A DNA stretch of 64,000 nt, taken from NCBI GenBank assembly GCA_937927415.1, contig CALBDS010000033.1:1-64000 (forward strand), read 5' to 3'. The DNA comes from an uncultured Rhodospirillaceae bacterium. Its GTDB lineage: Bacteria > Pseudomonadota > Alphaproteobacteria > Azospirillales > Azospirillaceae. Shown piece after piece: positions 10,909 through 18,482 of the stretch. Each line of letters starts with the position of its first letter. Within the stretch, counting starts at the first letter, position 1. The translations under genes were made by a program, and so were the position numbers. The notes below the pieces were generated by a model. The model did no database searches, was not told the DNA's origin, and saw nothing but the letters and a program-made list of their open reading frames with translations.

Positions 10909-11622
10909 TCAGGCCGCGGCCTCGCCGGTGTAACTGCGGACCACGTTGGGGTCCCGGAACACGGCGCCGGGGTTCCCTTCGGCAATGATCTCGCCGAAGT
11001 TCAGCACCACCACGCGCGGGCAAAGTGCCGAGATGGTGGGAATGTCGTGCTCGATGACGACCATGGCGAGATTGAAGCGGTCGCGCACAAGGGCGAGCTG
11101 TTCCATGAAAGCCCGCTTGCCGTTGGTCTCCAACCCGGCCAGCACCTCGTCCAGCAGGAGCAGGTGCGGGTTGGTGGCGAGCGCCTTGCCGACCTCCAGC
11201 GCCTTGTGCTCGGTCAGAGCCAGTTCGCTCACCGCATCGCGGTCGGCCTTGTGGCCGAGCTTCAGCAGGTCGAGGATCTCGTCAATGCGCTCGTGGTCGA
11301 CGCGGCCCGCACCGAAACGCTGGGCGACGATCAGGTTCTCGCGCACCGTGCAGTGGTGTAGTGGCCGTGCGATCTGGAAGCTGCGCCCGATGCCCAGGCG
11401 CGCCCGCTTCCATTCCGGCGCCTTCAGGACCGAGTGGCCGCGGAAGGTGATATCCCCCGCGGTCGGGCGGACGATGCCGGAGATCACGTTGAACAGCGTC
11501 GTCTTGCCGGCTCCGTTGGGGCCGACGAGCCCGACCGTCTCGCCCGCGCTCACCGTCATCGACACACCCTTCAGCGCGGACACGCCACCAAAGCTGACCT
11601 GCACTCCGTCAAGCGTGAGCAT
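10909..11622 (-). CDS. livG: Liv-type ABC transporter ATP-binding protein LivG (copy 1)
   Basis: A 237-residue ABC ATPase with Walker A GPNGAGKTTLF near residue 37 and Walker B HLLLLDEVLAGLE near 160. The signature region reads ELALTEHKALEVGKALA instead of the usual LSGGQ-like motif; such degenerate C-loops occur in a LivG subgroup. It pairs with LivF so that one canonical site can still form. Its start overlaps the end of livM by 14 bases, a sign of translational coupling. The start at 11622 is the only one giving the MLTLDGVQVSFGG family N-terminus. Confidence 0.9.
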   Translation of the reverse strand: MLTLDGVQVSFGGVSALKGVSMTVSAGETVGLVGPNGAGKTTLFNVISGIVRPTAGDITFRGHSVLKAPEWKRARLGIGRSFQIARPLHHCTVRENLIVAQRFGAGRVDHERIDEILDLLKLGHKADRDAVSELALTEHKALEVGKALATNPHLLLLDEVLAGLETNGKRAFMEQLALVRDRFNLAMVVIEHDIPTISALCPRVVVLNFGEIIAEGNPGAVFRDPNVVRSYTGEAAA

Positions 11623-12565
11623 GGCGTTGCCCTCCTTCCAGACGGCGGCCCAGGATCGGCGCGAGACCGCCGGGGCTCAACAGGATCATGCCAACCAGCA
11701 GCATGCCCAGGACGAACTGGTGGCCGTGCGGCATCAGTTCCTTGAAGACGAGTTGATCCAGCAGGTAGATGGTCAGCGCCCCGATCACCGGCCCCCACAC
11801 CGTGCGGTAGCCGCCGAAGATGGCCGCTGCGATGGGCAGCACCGTCCATGCGCCGCTGAAAGCGTAGTCCGGTTCCAGAAAATTGATGAAATGGGCGTTG
11901 AAGGCACCCACCACCCCAGTGATGAAGGCCGACAGGGCCAGCATCGCCGCTTTCAGGTGGGTGCTGGGCACGCCGATGACGCGGGTGGCGATTTCGGTGT
12001 CGTGCATCGCCTTCAGCGCCAGCCCCCAGGCGCTGCGCCGGATGGCGGCGTAGGCCGCGGCCGACAGAACCACGATGGTCAGGATGATGATATAGCCGCC
12101 CGTCTTGGACCCCAGATCGACCCCCAGCAGGGTGGGGAAGCGCGGAATGCTGAGCAGGCCGCCGGCGCCGCCGGTGACGCCGGTCATCTCGGTCGCCAGG
12201 ATCTGGAAGATGTGGGCATAGGCCAGGATGGCGAGCGCGAAGTACGGCCCCTTCAGCCGCAGCGCCGGCATGGTGGCGATGGAGGCGATGGCCGCCCCCA
12301 GCCCGCCCAGCAGCAGCCCGGCCAGGGGCGGCACCCCCAGCTTCATGGACAGCACCGCCGAGGTGTAGGATCCCACGCCGAAGAACGCCGCGTGCCCGAA
12401 GCTGACCATGCCGCCCAGATTGCCCAGCAGCGCCCAGGCCACCGCGATCCCGCCGATGGTCAGGGCGGCGACGATCAGCCCCATGACGTAAGGGTTGCCG
12501 CCGAAGGCCAGCGGTACAGCCACATAGGCCACCGCCAGCGCGGCGGGGACGAGAAACCGTTTCAT
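11609..12565 (-). CDS. livM: Liv-type ABC transporter permease LivM (copy 1)
   Basis: A 318-residue inner-membrane permease with about 9-10 hydrophobic segments. It carries the LivM-typical GNLGGMVSFGHAAFFGVGSY near residue 50 and the cytoplasmic coupling segment SAWGLALKAMHDTEIATRVIG near 190. The start MKRFLVPAA at 12565 overlaps the livH stop (ATGA). It forms the translocation path with LivH. A long stretch of the gene (about 11920-12285) appears identical at the nucleotide level to copy 2, while the flanks differ, as noted under findings. Confidence 0.92.
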   Translation of the reverse strand: MKRFLVPAALAVAYVAVPLAFGGNPYVMGLIVAALTIGGIAVAWALLGNLGGMVSFGHAAFFGVGSYTSAVLSMKLGVPPLAGLLLGGLGAAIASIATMPALRLKGPYFALAILAYAHIFQILATEMTGVTGGAGGLLSIPRFPTLLGVDLGSKTGGYIIILTIVVLSAAAYAAIRRSAWGLALKAMHDTEIATRVIGVPSTHLKAAMLALSAFITGVVGAFNAHFINFLEPDYAFSGAWTVLPIAAAIFGGYRTVWGPVIGALTIYLLDQLVFKELMPHGHQFVLGMLLVGMILLSPGGLAPILGRRLEGGQRHAHA

Positions 12566-13452
12566 CGGGCGATCGCCTTTCTGCCGCCGAACAGGCCCGA
12601 AGGCATGACGAACAGCACGACGAGGAACAGGATCATCCCGGCCAGCTCCTGAAGCGAGGCGGAGACGTAGGTGACGGTCAGGGATTCGATGCACCCGATC
12701 ATCACGGCGCCGATCAGCACGCCGGGGATCGACCCCATGCCGGCCAGCACCGTGATGATGAAGGCCTTCACCGTCATCACATGACCCAGGGATGGAAAGA
12801 TGGTCTTGCCCGTGTAGATCGCGATGCCGGCAAAGGTGGCGAGCAGGGCCGCGACCAGAAAGGACAGGATCTCCGTCCGGCGCGGGTTGACGCCCATCAG
12901 CTTGGCGGCGTTGCGGTTGGACGACAGGGCGCGCACCGCACGCCCCTGCCAGGAATGGTTCAGCCACCCGTGGACGCCGGCCATCAGCACCAGCCCGCCG
13001 ACGAAGAACACCACCTCGCTGCGCATGGCGAACAGCGTGTCGGCGACCACCACCGATTCCTGGAACCAGGGTGCGGTGGTGGAATGGATGTCGGCGGCCC
13101 AGATCATCAGCACCGCGTTGGTCAGGATGATGCCAAGCCCGAAGGTGAGGATGAGGGAATTGATCTCCCGGTCCTGGTCGATCCGGCTGAGCAGCGCATA
13201 GACCAGTGCCGCACTGGCCCCGACGATGACCAGCGCGAAGGGGATCGCCATCACCGGGTTCAGCCCGTACTGGGATTCCGCGGCATAGGCGACATAGGCC
13301 GCCAGCAGAACCAGTTCGCCGTGGGCCAGATTGATGATGCGCATGGTGCCGAACACCAGCGCCAGACCGACGGCCACCATGGCGTAGTAGCCGCCGGCCA
13401 GAACGCCGGAAAAGAGGGCTTGCAGGGTCAGGGACAGCATGCCGTTCACCAC
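12562..13452 (-). CDS. livH: Liv-type ABC transporter permease LivH (copy 1)
   Basis: A 296-residue, highly hydrophobic permease with about 8 membrane segments. LivH hallmarks are GGYYAMVAVGLALVFGTMRI and NLAHGELVLLAAYV near residues 20-50 and the EAA-like SWQGRAVRALSSNRNAAKLMG near 185. Starts at 13452, overlapping the end of the binding-protein gene by 7 bases, and ends overlapping livM by 4 bases. The protein sequence is identical by eye to the copy 2 LivH, although other genes of the operon differ between the copies. Confidence 0.93.
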   Translation of the reverse strand: MVNGMLSLTLQALFSGVLAGGYYAMVAVGLALVFGTMRIINLAHGELVLLAAYVAYAAESQYGLNPVMAIPFALVIVGASAALVYALLSRIDQDREINSLILTFGLGIILTNAVLMIWAADIHSTTAPWFQESVVVADTLFAMRSEVVFFVGGLVLMAGVHGWLNHSWQGRAVRALSSNRNAAKLMGVNPRRTEILSFLVAALLATFAGIAIYTGKTIFPSLGHVMTVKAFIITVLAGMGSIPGVLIGAVMIGCIESLTVTYVSASLQELAGMILFLVVLFVMPSGLFGGRKAIAR

Positions 13453-14621
13453 GGCCTGGCGGGGAAGTTCATCTTTCCGTTTGCCGCTTCCGGCGGCCAG
13501 ACCAGCACGACCTTGCCCTGCTGGTGCTGGCCCATGCGGTGGGAGAAATTGGGGTTGTCGCCCTTTTCGTCGAAGGTGACGCGGCCGATCAGGGTCTGGG
13601 CGTCGGTCTTGCGCAACTCGTCGGCCAGACCGCCCTTGTCGAGCGTGCCGGCCTCGTCGGCGCGCAGCACGGCTTCGATCAGCAGTTTCGTCTGCACATA
13701 GCCGAACTGGCCCAGATAGTCCGGTTCCTTATTGAACAGCCGAGCGTAGGTCTTGGAAAACTCGATGGCTTCGGGCTGGGTGAATTCCACCGGGTAGGGG
13801 AGCATGGAGGTGCCGTAGACGTTCTCCATCAAATCGGGAAATTCTTTTGCCATCTGCGCGGTGGCCAGCGACCAGACACCGACCACCGCCTTGACGTCCG
13901 GCTTCAGCACCTTGGCGGCGCGCAGAACGCCCACATAATCGTTCTCGTAGCCGACCATAGCGATGGCGTCGGGGCGGTCCTGCAGCTTGACCTTGTTCAG
14001 CAGCGGCTTGAAATCGCTGGTGGCCCCGTCGAATTCGTGCATGCCGACCGTCACGCCCTTGGCGGACAGGTCCGCCTGCACCTGCTTGGCAAGGTTGCTG
14101 GTGGCTTCCTTGTTCAGATAGACGACCGACACCTTCTTCACCTGCATGTCGCCCAGCAGGCCAATCATCGCCTTGGCGTAGCCTTCGGTGTTGTTGATGC
14201 GGAAGAAGGTCTTGTAGCCGCGCCCGGTCAGGTCGGGCGTCACCCCGCCGGAGGTCATGTAGACCATGCCGGCCTTCTGCGCCGCTTCCGACGCCGGGCC
14301 GATGATGTTGGAGCCGTAGCCGCCGGTGAGTGCAACGACACCCTGCGCGATCAGCTTTTCCACCGCCGCCACGCCCTTGGCTGGCGAGGTTTCGTCGTCG
14401 ATGGTCGTGACTTTGAAGGTATGCTTGCCGGCGTACTGCTTGTTCGCCAAGTCGACAGCGACGGCGATGCCCTCACTCATGCCCTGGCCGACGCGGGCGA
14501 GATTGCCGCTGAGCGGCAGTTGCGATCCCAGCAGGTAGTCCTTCGCGTCCGCAACGCCGGGCGCACCCAGCGCCAGTGTCAGGGCGACGGCCGCGGTCAT
14601 AAGGCCAGTCATTCGCACCAT
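13446..14621 (-). CDS. Periplasmic substrate-binding protein of the Liv-type importer (copy 1)
   Basis: A 391-residue type I periplasmic binding protein. A signal peptide is visible (basic MVRMTG, a hydrophobic core, then a GVADA cleavage region near residue 26). The mature part begins DYLLGSQLPLSGNLARVGQGM, the usual start of the branched-chain amino acid/aromatic acid binding fold, followed by DDETSPAKGVAAVEKLI and GGYGSNIIGPASEAAQ ligand-pocket segments. It captures the transported solute in the periplasm and delivers it to LivH/LivM. Located directly upstream of livH with overlap, and 66 bases after the ligase gene. Ligand unknown; an organic acid activated by the neighbouring ligase is inferred. 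Confidence 0.9.
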   Translation of the reverse strand: MVRMTGLMTAAVALTLALGAPGVADAKDYLLGSQLPLSGNLARVGQGMSEGIAVAVDLANKQYAGKHTFKVTTIDDETSPAKGVAAVEKLIAQGVVALTGGYGSNIIGPASEAAQKAGMVYMTSGGVTPDLTGRGYKTFFRINNTEGYAKAMIGLLGDMQVKKVSVVYLNKEATSNLAKQVQADLSAKGVTVGMHEFDGATSDFKPLLNKVKLQDRPDAIAMVGYENDYVGVLRAAKVLKPDVKAVVGVWSLATAQMAKEFPDLMENVYGTSMLPYPVEFTQPEAIEFSKTYARLFNKEPDYLGQFGYVQTKLLIEAVLRADEAGTLDKGGLADELRKTDAQTLIGRVTFDEKGDNPNFSHRMGQHQQGKVVLVWPPEAANGKMNFPARPW

Positions 14622-14687
14622 AGATTGTTTCCTCCTGGGTTTCGTTGGCGGCTTCTTGGTATCAAGGGACCGACGGGGCGTCGGCGG

Positions 14688-16250
14688 TCAGGAGCGTGTC
14701 GCCATCACTTGGCTGGCAACCGTGCGCAGGTCGTTCTTCTTCAGCTTGCCGGTCGAACTGGCGGGCAGAGCCGGCACGACCACGACGCGTGCGGGGCGTT
14801 TGTAGGGAGCCAGCCGTTCGGCGGCGAACGCCTTCAACTCCTCTTCGGTGGCCGTGCGGCCGGGGGCAAGCTGGACGAAGGCGACCACCGACTCGTTGCC
14901 GGCCTCCGAATGGCCGACCACCGCCGCCAAGGTCACGGCGGGATGGCTGCACAGCACGCCCTCCACCTCCTCCGGGTAGACGTTGAAGCCGGAATGAATG
15001 ATGATCTCGCGGAGGCGGCCGATCACGCTGAGGCACCCGTCCGGTTCCATCCGGGCGAGGTCGCCGGTCTTCAGCCAGCCGTCGGGCGTGATGATCTCGG
15101 CCGTCAGGCCCGGCTCGCGATAATAGCCCAGCATGACGTTGGGCGCGCGCACCCACAGCTCGCCGGAGCCACCCGCCGGGACGTCGACACCGGTGGCGTG
15201 GTCGACGAAGCGCACCTCGACCAGGGGGAGCGGCGGTCCGATGGAGGTGTCGGCGCGCGGCGCGTCCAGGCGGGTCTGTGTGATGGTGGGCGAGCATTCG
15301 GTGAGGCCGTAGCCGTTGTGGAGCGGCAACCCGAAGGTGGCCTCCACCGCCTGCTTCAGCGCCAAGTCCAGCACCGAACCGCCCGACGAGAGATAGCGCA
15401 GGTGTGGGGCGGCCGGCGCCTGCCCAGTGACCTTGCCGTGCTCGATCAGCTTGGCGTACATGACCGGCACGCCCTGGAAGACGGTGACGCCGTCGTGCGC
15501 CAGCGCGTCCCATACGGCCTTCGGGTCGAAGCGCGCGATGGCATGCAGGCAGCCGCCGGCGTACAGCGTGCCGAGGCAGGTGGAGGCCAGTCCGAACACA
15601 TGGCTGATCGGCAGCACGCCGTAGGTCCGGTCGTTGCGGTTCAGCCCGCGCATGTGGCCGGAGATGCACGCCACGAACAGCAGTCCGCGATGGGACAGCA
15701 TCACACCCTTGGGGTGCCCCGTGGTGCCCGAGGTGTAAATGACGGCGCCGACCTGCTTCGCCGCATCGGCATGCACCGGCTCCGGATCGGCCTCCAGCAG
15801 CGGGCCGACCGCCATGGGCGGAAGCTCCGGATCATCCAGCGCCGTGGCCCCGTGACAGGCGGCGTGCGCCGCCGCGTCGCGGGAAATGGCGTCGGTGTAG
15901 ACGATCCGGCGCGGCAGGCAGTGGTTACGGATCGTATCGACCTCGCGCTCCGACAGGCGGGCGTTGACGATGACCGGCCAAGCGTCCAGCTCGCTGGCGG
16001 CCATCACCAGGGTGGCGACGGCCAGACCGTTCTCGCAGACGATCATCACCCGGTCGCCACCGCGCACGCCCAGCGCGGAAAGGTGCTGCTGCATCCGGCG
16101 GATCGCCGCGCCGAAGCGGCCGTAGCTCCATTCGGTGTCGTCTTCGCGCAGCGCGGGGGCATCGGGGGTGCGCTCGGCCCAGTCCAGGACCGGATGGCTG
16201 ATGCGGGCGGGCAGCGCTGCAATCATGCTCGCAAAACGGTCCATCGTCAC
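14688..16250 (-). CDS. AMP-forming acyl-CoA ligase (copy 1)
   Basis: A 520-residue member of the adenylate-forming family. The ATP-binding loop YTSGTTGHPKG is at residues about 172-182, NGYGLTECSP near 300, GWLKTGDLAR near 390, and the catalytic C-terminal lysine motif STGKLKKNDL near 500. It activates a carboxylic acid to its CoA ester with ATP, via an acyl-AMP. The start at 16250 overlaps the stop of the upstream dehydrogenase (ATGA); an ATG two codons later (16244) is equally possible. Between a transporter and beta-oxidation enzymes it is the natural entry enzyme, comparable in role to PimA. Substrate not determinable. Confidence 0.9.
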   Translation of the reverse strand: MTMDRFASMIAALPARISHPVLDWAERTPDAPALREDDTEWSYGRFGAAIRRMQQHLSALGVRGGDRVMIVCENGLAVATLVMAASELDAWPVIVNARLSEREVDTIRNHCLPRRIVYTDAISRDAAAHAACHGATALDDPELPPMAVGPLLEADPEPVHADAAKQVGAVIYTSGTTGHPKGVMLSHRGLLFVACISGHMRGLNRNDRTYGVLPISHVFGLASTCLGTLYAGGCLHAIARFDPKAVWDALAHDGVTVFQGVPVMYAKLIEHGKVTGQAPAAPHLRYLSSGGSVLDLALKQAVEATFGLPLHNGYGLTECSPTITQTRLDAPRADTSIGPPLPLVEVRFVDHATGVDVPAGGSGELWVRAPNVMLGYYREPGLTAEIITPDGWLKTGDLARMEPDGCLSVIGRLREIIIHSGFNVYPEEVEGVLCSHPAVTLAAVVGHSEAGNESVVAFVQLAPGRTATEEELKAFAAERLAPYKRPARVVVVPALPASSTGKLKKNDLRTVASQVMATRS

Positions 16251-17398
16251 GCCGCCTCGCGGATCATGTTGCGGGCGATGACGAGCTGCTGGACCTGGGT
16301 CGTCCCCTCGTAGATGCGGAACAGGCGCACATCACGGTAGAATCGCTCGATCCCGTAATCGGCGATGTAGCCGGCACCGCCGTGAATCTGCACGGCGCGG
16401 TCGGCGACGCGCCCGACCATCTCGGACGCGAACATCTTGCAGCAGGCCGCGTCGGTGGAGACGTCCGTCCCCGCATCCTTCCTGCGCGCCGTTTCCAGCA
16501 CCATGCAGCGCGCCGCGTAGGCTTCCGCCCGGCTGTCGGCCAGCATCGCCTGGATGAGCTGGAACTCGGCGATGGGCTGGCCGAACTGCTTGCGCTCCAT
16601 GGAGTAGGCCAAGCTGTCGCGGATCAGCCGCTCGGCGGCGCCGACGCATACCGCGGAAATGTGCAAACGCCCGCGGTCCAGCACCTTCATCGCCGTCTTG
16701 AAGCCCTGGCCTTCCCGGCCACCGAGCACGGCGGTGGCGGGAACCCGGCAATCCTCAAAAATGACGTCGCAGCTGTGGGCGCCCTTCTGGCCCATCTTCT
16801 TGTCCAGCGGCCCGAGCGTGATGCCGGGTGTGCCGGCCTCCACCAGGAAGGCAGTGACGCCACGCGCGCCCTCTTCCTGAGTGCCCGTGCGGGCGAAGAC
16901 GGTGAACAGGCCGGCATGCGGCGCATTGGTGATGAAGCGCTTGGTACCGTTCAGCACGTAATGGTCGCCGTTGCGCCGCGCGGTGGTGCGCAGCGAACCG
17001 GCGTCGGAACCGGCCTCCGGCTCCGTCAAGGCGAAAGAACCGACGATTTCGCCACTGGCGAGCCGGGGCAGGTAGGCGCGCTTCTGCTCGTCGGTGCCGT
17101 CGATGACGATGCCCTGCGACCCGATCCCGTTGTTGGTTCCGATCAGCGAACGGAAAGCGGGGGAGGTCTGGCCCAGTTCGAAGGCCACCTGAACCTCCTC
17201 GGCCATGGACAAGCCGATGCCGCCGTATTCCTCGGGGATGGACAGGCCGAACAGGCCCATCTCACGCATGGCTGCGACGACCGACGGCGGGATGGCGTCG
17301 TCGTCCGCGACCTTGTGTTCAAGCGGGATCAACTGCTCGCGCACGAAGCGCGACACCGTGCCGACCAGTTGGCCGAGCGTCTCCGGATCCAATGGCAT
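16247..17398 (-). CDS. Acyl-CoA dehydrogenase, SCAD type (copy 1)
   Basis: A 383-residue flavoprotein close to short-chain acyl-CoA dehydrogenases. Seen: FGLSIPEEYGGIGLSM near 50, FALTEPEAGSDAGSLRTTAR near 122, NGTKRFITNAPHAGLF near 148, YSMERKQFGQPIAEFQLIQ near 267, and RIYEGTTQVQQLVIARNMI at the C-terminus with the catalytic Glu in YEGTTQ. It should be a homotetramer that oxidises an acyl-CoA and reduces ETF. Unlike the PimC/PimD pair it has all elements in one chain, so the operon provides two distinct dehydrogenases. It starts 27 bases after the IclR gene and its stop overlaps the ligase start. Confidence 0.9.
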   Translation of the reverse strand: MPLDPETLGQLVGTVSRFVREQLIPLEHKVADDDAIPPSVVAAMREMGLFGLSIPEEYGGIGLSMAEEVQVAFELGQTSPAFRSLIGTNNGIGSQGIVIDGTDEQKRAYLPRLASGEIVGSFALTEPEAGSDAGSLRTTARRNGDHYVLNGTKRFITNAPHAGLFTVFARTGTQEEGARGVTAFLVEAGTPGITLGPLDKKMGQKGAHSCDVIFEDCRVPATAVLGGREGQGFKTAMKVLDRGRLHISAVCVGAAERLIRDSLAYSMERKQFGQPIAEFQLIQAMLADSRAEAYAARCMVLETARRKDAGTDVSTDAACCKMFASEMVGRVADRAVQIHGGAGYIADYGIERFYRDVRLFRIYEGTTQVQQLVIARNMIREAA

Positions 17399-17425
17399 TC
17401 GTGTCTCCTCGGGGAGAGAATTTGT

Positions 17426-18253
17426 TCAGGAATTGAAGAGGACGGCGTCGATGCGGCGGACCAACTCCACCAGCCGCGGGGCGTGGTCCTCTTCCAGCGT
17501 CTTGCGGTGCAGCAGGAACGACGGGCCACCACAGTTGAAAGCCAGCACGGGAGAGCCGTCGCGCGGCACGTAGGGCACGCCGGCCGCGTTCACCTCGGTC
17601 TTCCAGGCACCGAGCGACAGGCAATACCCCTTCATCCGGTATTCCTCGACCGCCTGCAGGATGCCGTCCCGGATTCCCGGCCAGCGGCCGGGGGACCGTT
17701 CGTTCTCGTGGGCTTCCAGCTTGTCCATCAGCGCCGCCCGCTCGGTGTCGGGCAGGCCTGCCAGATAGGCGCGCCCCATGGCGCTGGTGGTCAGTTTCAG
17801 GTGCGAGCCGACGTCGAGCTGCAACGTGACCGGGCTGTCGCCGCGGCAGCATTCCAGATAGATCATGCTGAACCGGTCCCGCCCGCCCAGCGCCACCGAC
17901 AGACCGGTGTGGTCGGCCAGTTCCTGCATCAGCGGGCGCGCCACCTGCCGGACGCCCATGCCCGACAGGCAGGTGTAGCCCAGCGATAGCACCGGCGTGC
18001 CCAGCCGGTACTTCCCGGACGCGGCGTTGTAGACCAGATAGCCCTGTTTTCCCAAGGTGTAAGTCAGACGCGACACCGTCGCCTTGGGCAATCCGGTACG
18101 AGCTGCCAAGTCTTGATTGCCAAGTTCGATCTCATTCCGCCGGAACGAGCGCAGAATGTCGAGTCCTCTGGCCAGGGCCGTCACGAATCGAGGGTCTTTA
18201 TCCTCGTCAATATCATGATCGTCGACGGCAAGGCCTTCATCCCGCTTGCGCAT
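17426..18253 (-). CDS. IclR family transcriptional regulator
   Basis: A 275-residue regulator. The winged helix-turn-helix is at about residues 22-85 (FVTALARGLDILRSF, LAARTGLPKATVSRLTYTL) and a GAF-like effector domain follows, with LSGMGVRQVARPLMQELADH and SVALGGRDRFSMIYLE. IclR proteins often respond to aromatic or dicarboxylic acids and their CoA esters. It is the first gene of the minus-strand operon, 27 bases before the dehydrogenase, so it probably controls its own operon as well as the divergent plus-strand arm. A palindromic site between the arms (18367-18381) is a good operator candidate. An IclR counterpart for copy 2 would lie beyond the window. Confidence 0.92.
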   Translation of the reverse strand: MRKRDEGLAVDDHDIDEDKDPRFVTALARGLDILRSFRRNEIELGNQDLAARTGLPKATVSRLTYTLGKQGYLVYNAASGKYRLGTPVLSLGYTCLSGMGVRQVARPLMQELADHTGLSVALGGRDRFSMIYLECCRGDSPVTLQLDVGSHLKLTTSAMGRAYLAGLPDTERAALMDKLEAHENERSPGRWPGIRDGILQAVEEYRMKGYCLSLGAWKTEVNAAGVPYVPRDGSPVLAFNCGGPSFLLHRKTLEEDHAPRLVELVRRIDAVLFNS

Positions 18254-18366
18254 GGATTTCTTCCCTCGGGCGTTTTGTTGATGCTCCGCAAGAATGCGGG
18301 GCGAAAGATTTCATTGAAAGACACTCTGGCAGCGTTTATGGTCGGCGTCAAGAGAATGAAATTTGG

Positions 18367-18381
18367 TTCCGCACAACGGAA
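18367..18381. promoter_or_regulatory. Candidate IclR operator in the divergent promoter region
   Basis: A perfect inverted repeat TTCCG-N5-CGGAA lies in the 229-base gap between the divergent IclR and 3-hydroxyacyl-CoA dehydrogenase genes. Flanking AAATT/ATTT bases extend the symmetry imperfectly. Size and position fit IclR-type operators, which commonly have TTCC/GGAA-like half-sites. Function is inferred. Confidence 0.45.
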
Positions 18382-18482
18382 TTTGATCGGGAAGAGAGGT
18401 GGCTGGCGTAGCCGGCACCGAACGGAAGGGCGCGGTGGTGCGCACCGCCGGCCGACTCCCGATTGCGACGAAAGGGGACAGG

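Noticed and set aside
13524..16313. A 929-codon open frame on the plus strand, opposite the binding-protein and ligase genes, with an equal-length partner at 60491-63280
   Set aside because: Both are antisense to well-supported genes and their equality follows from the duplication. High-G+C codon bias keeps opposite frames open. No recognisable domain in either translation.
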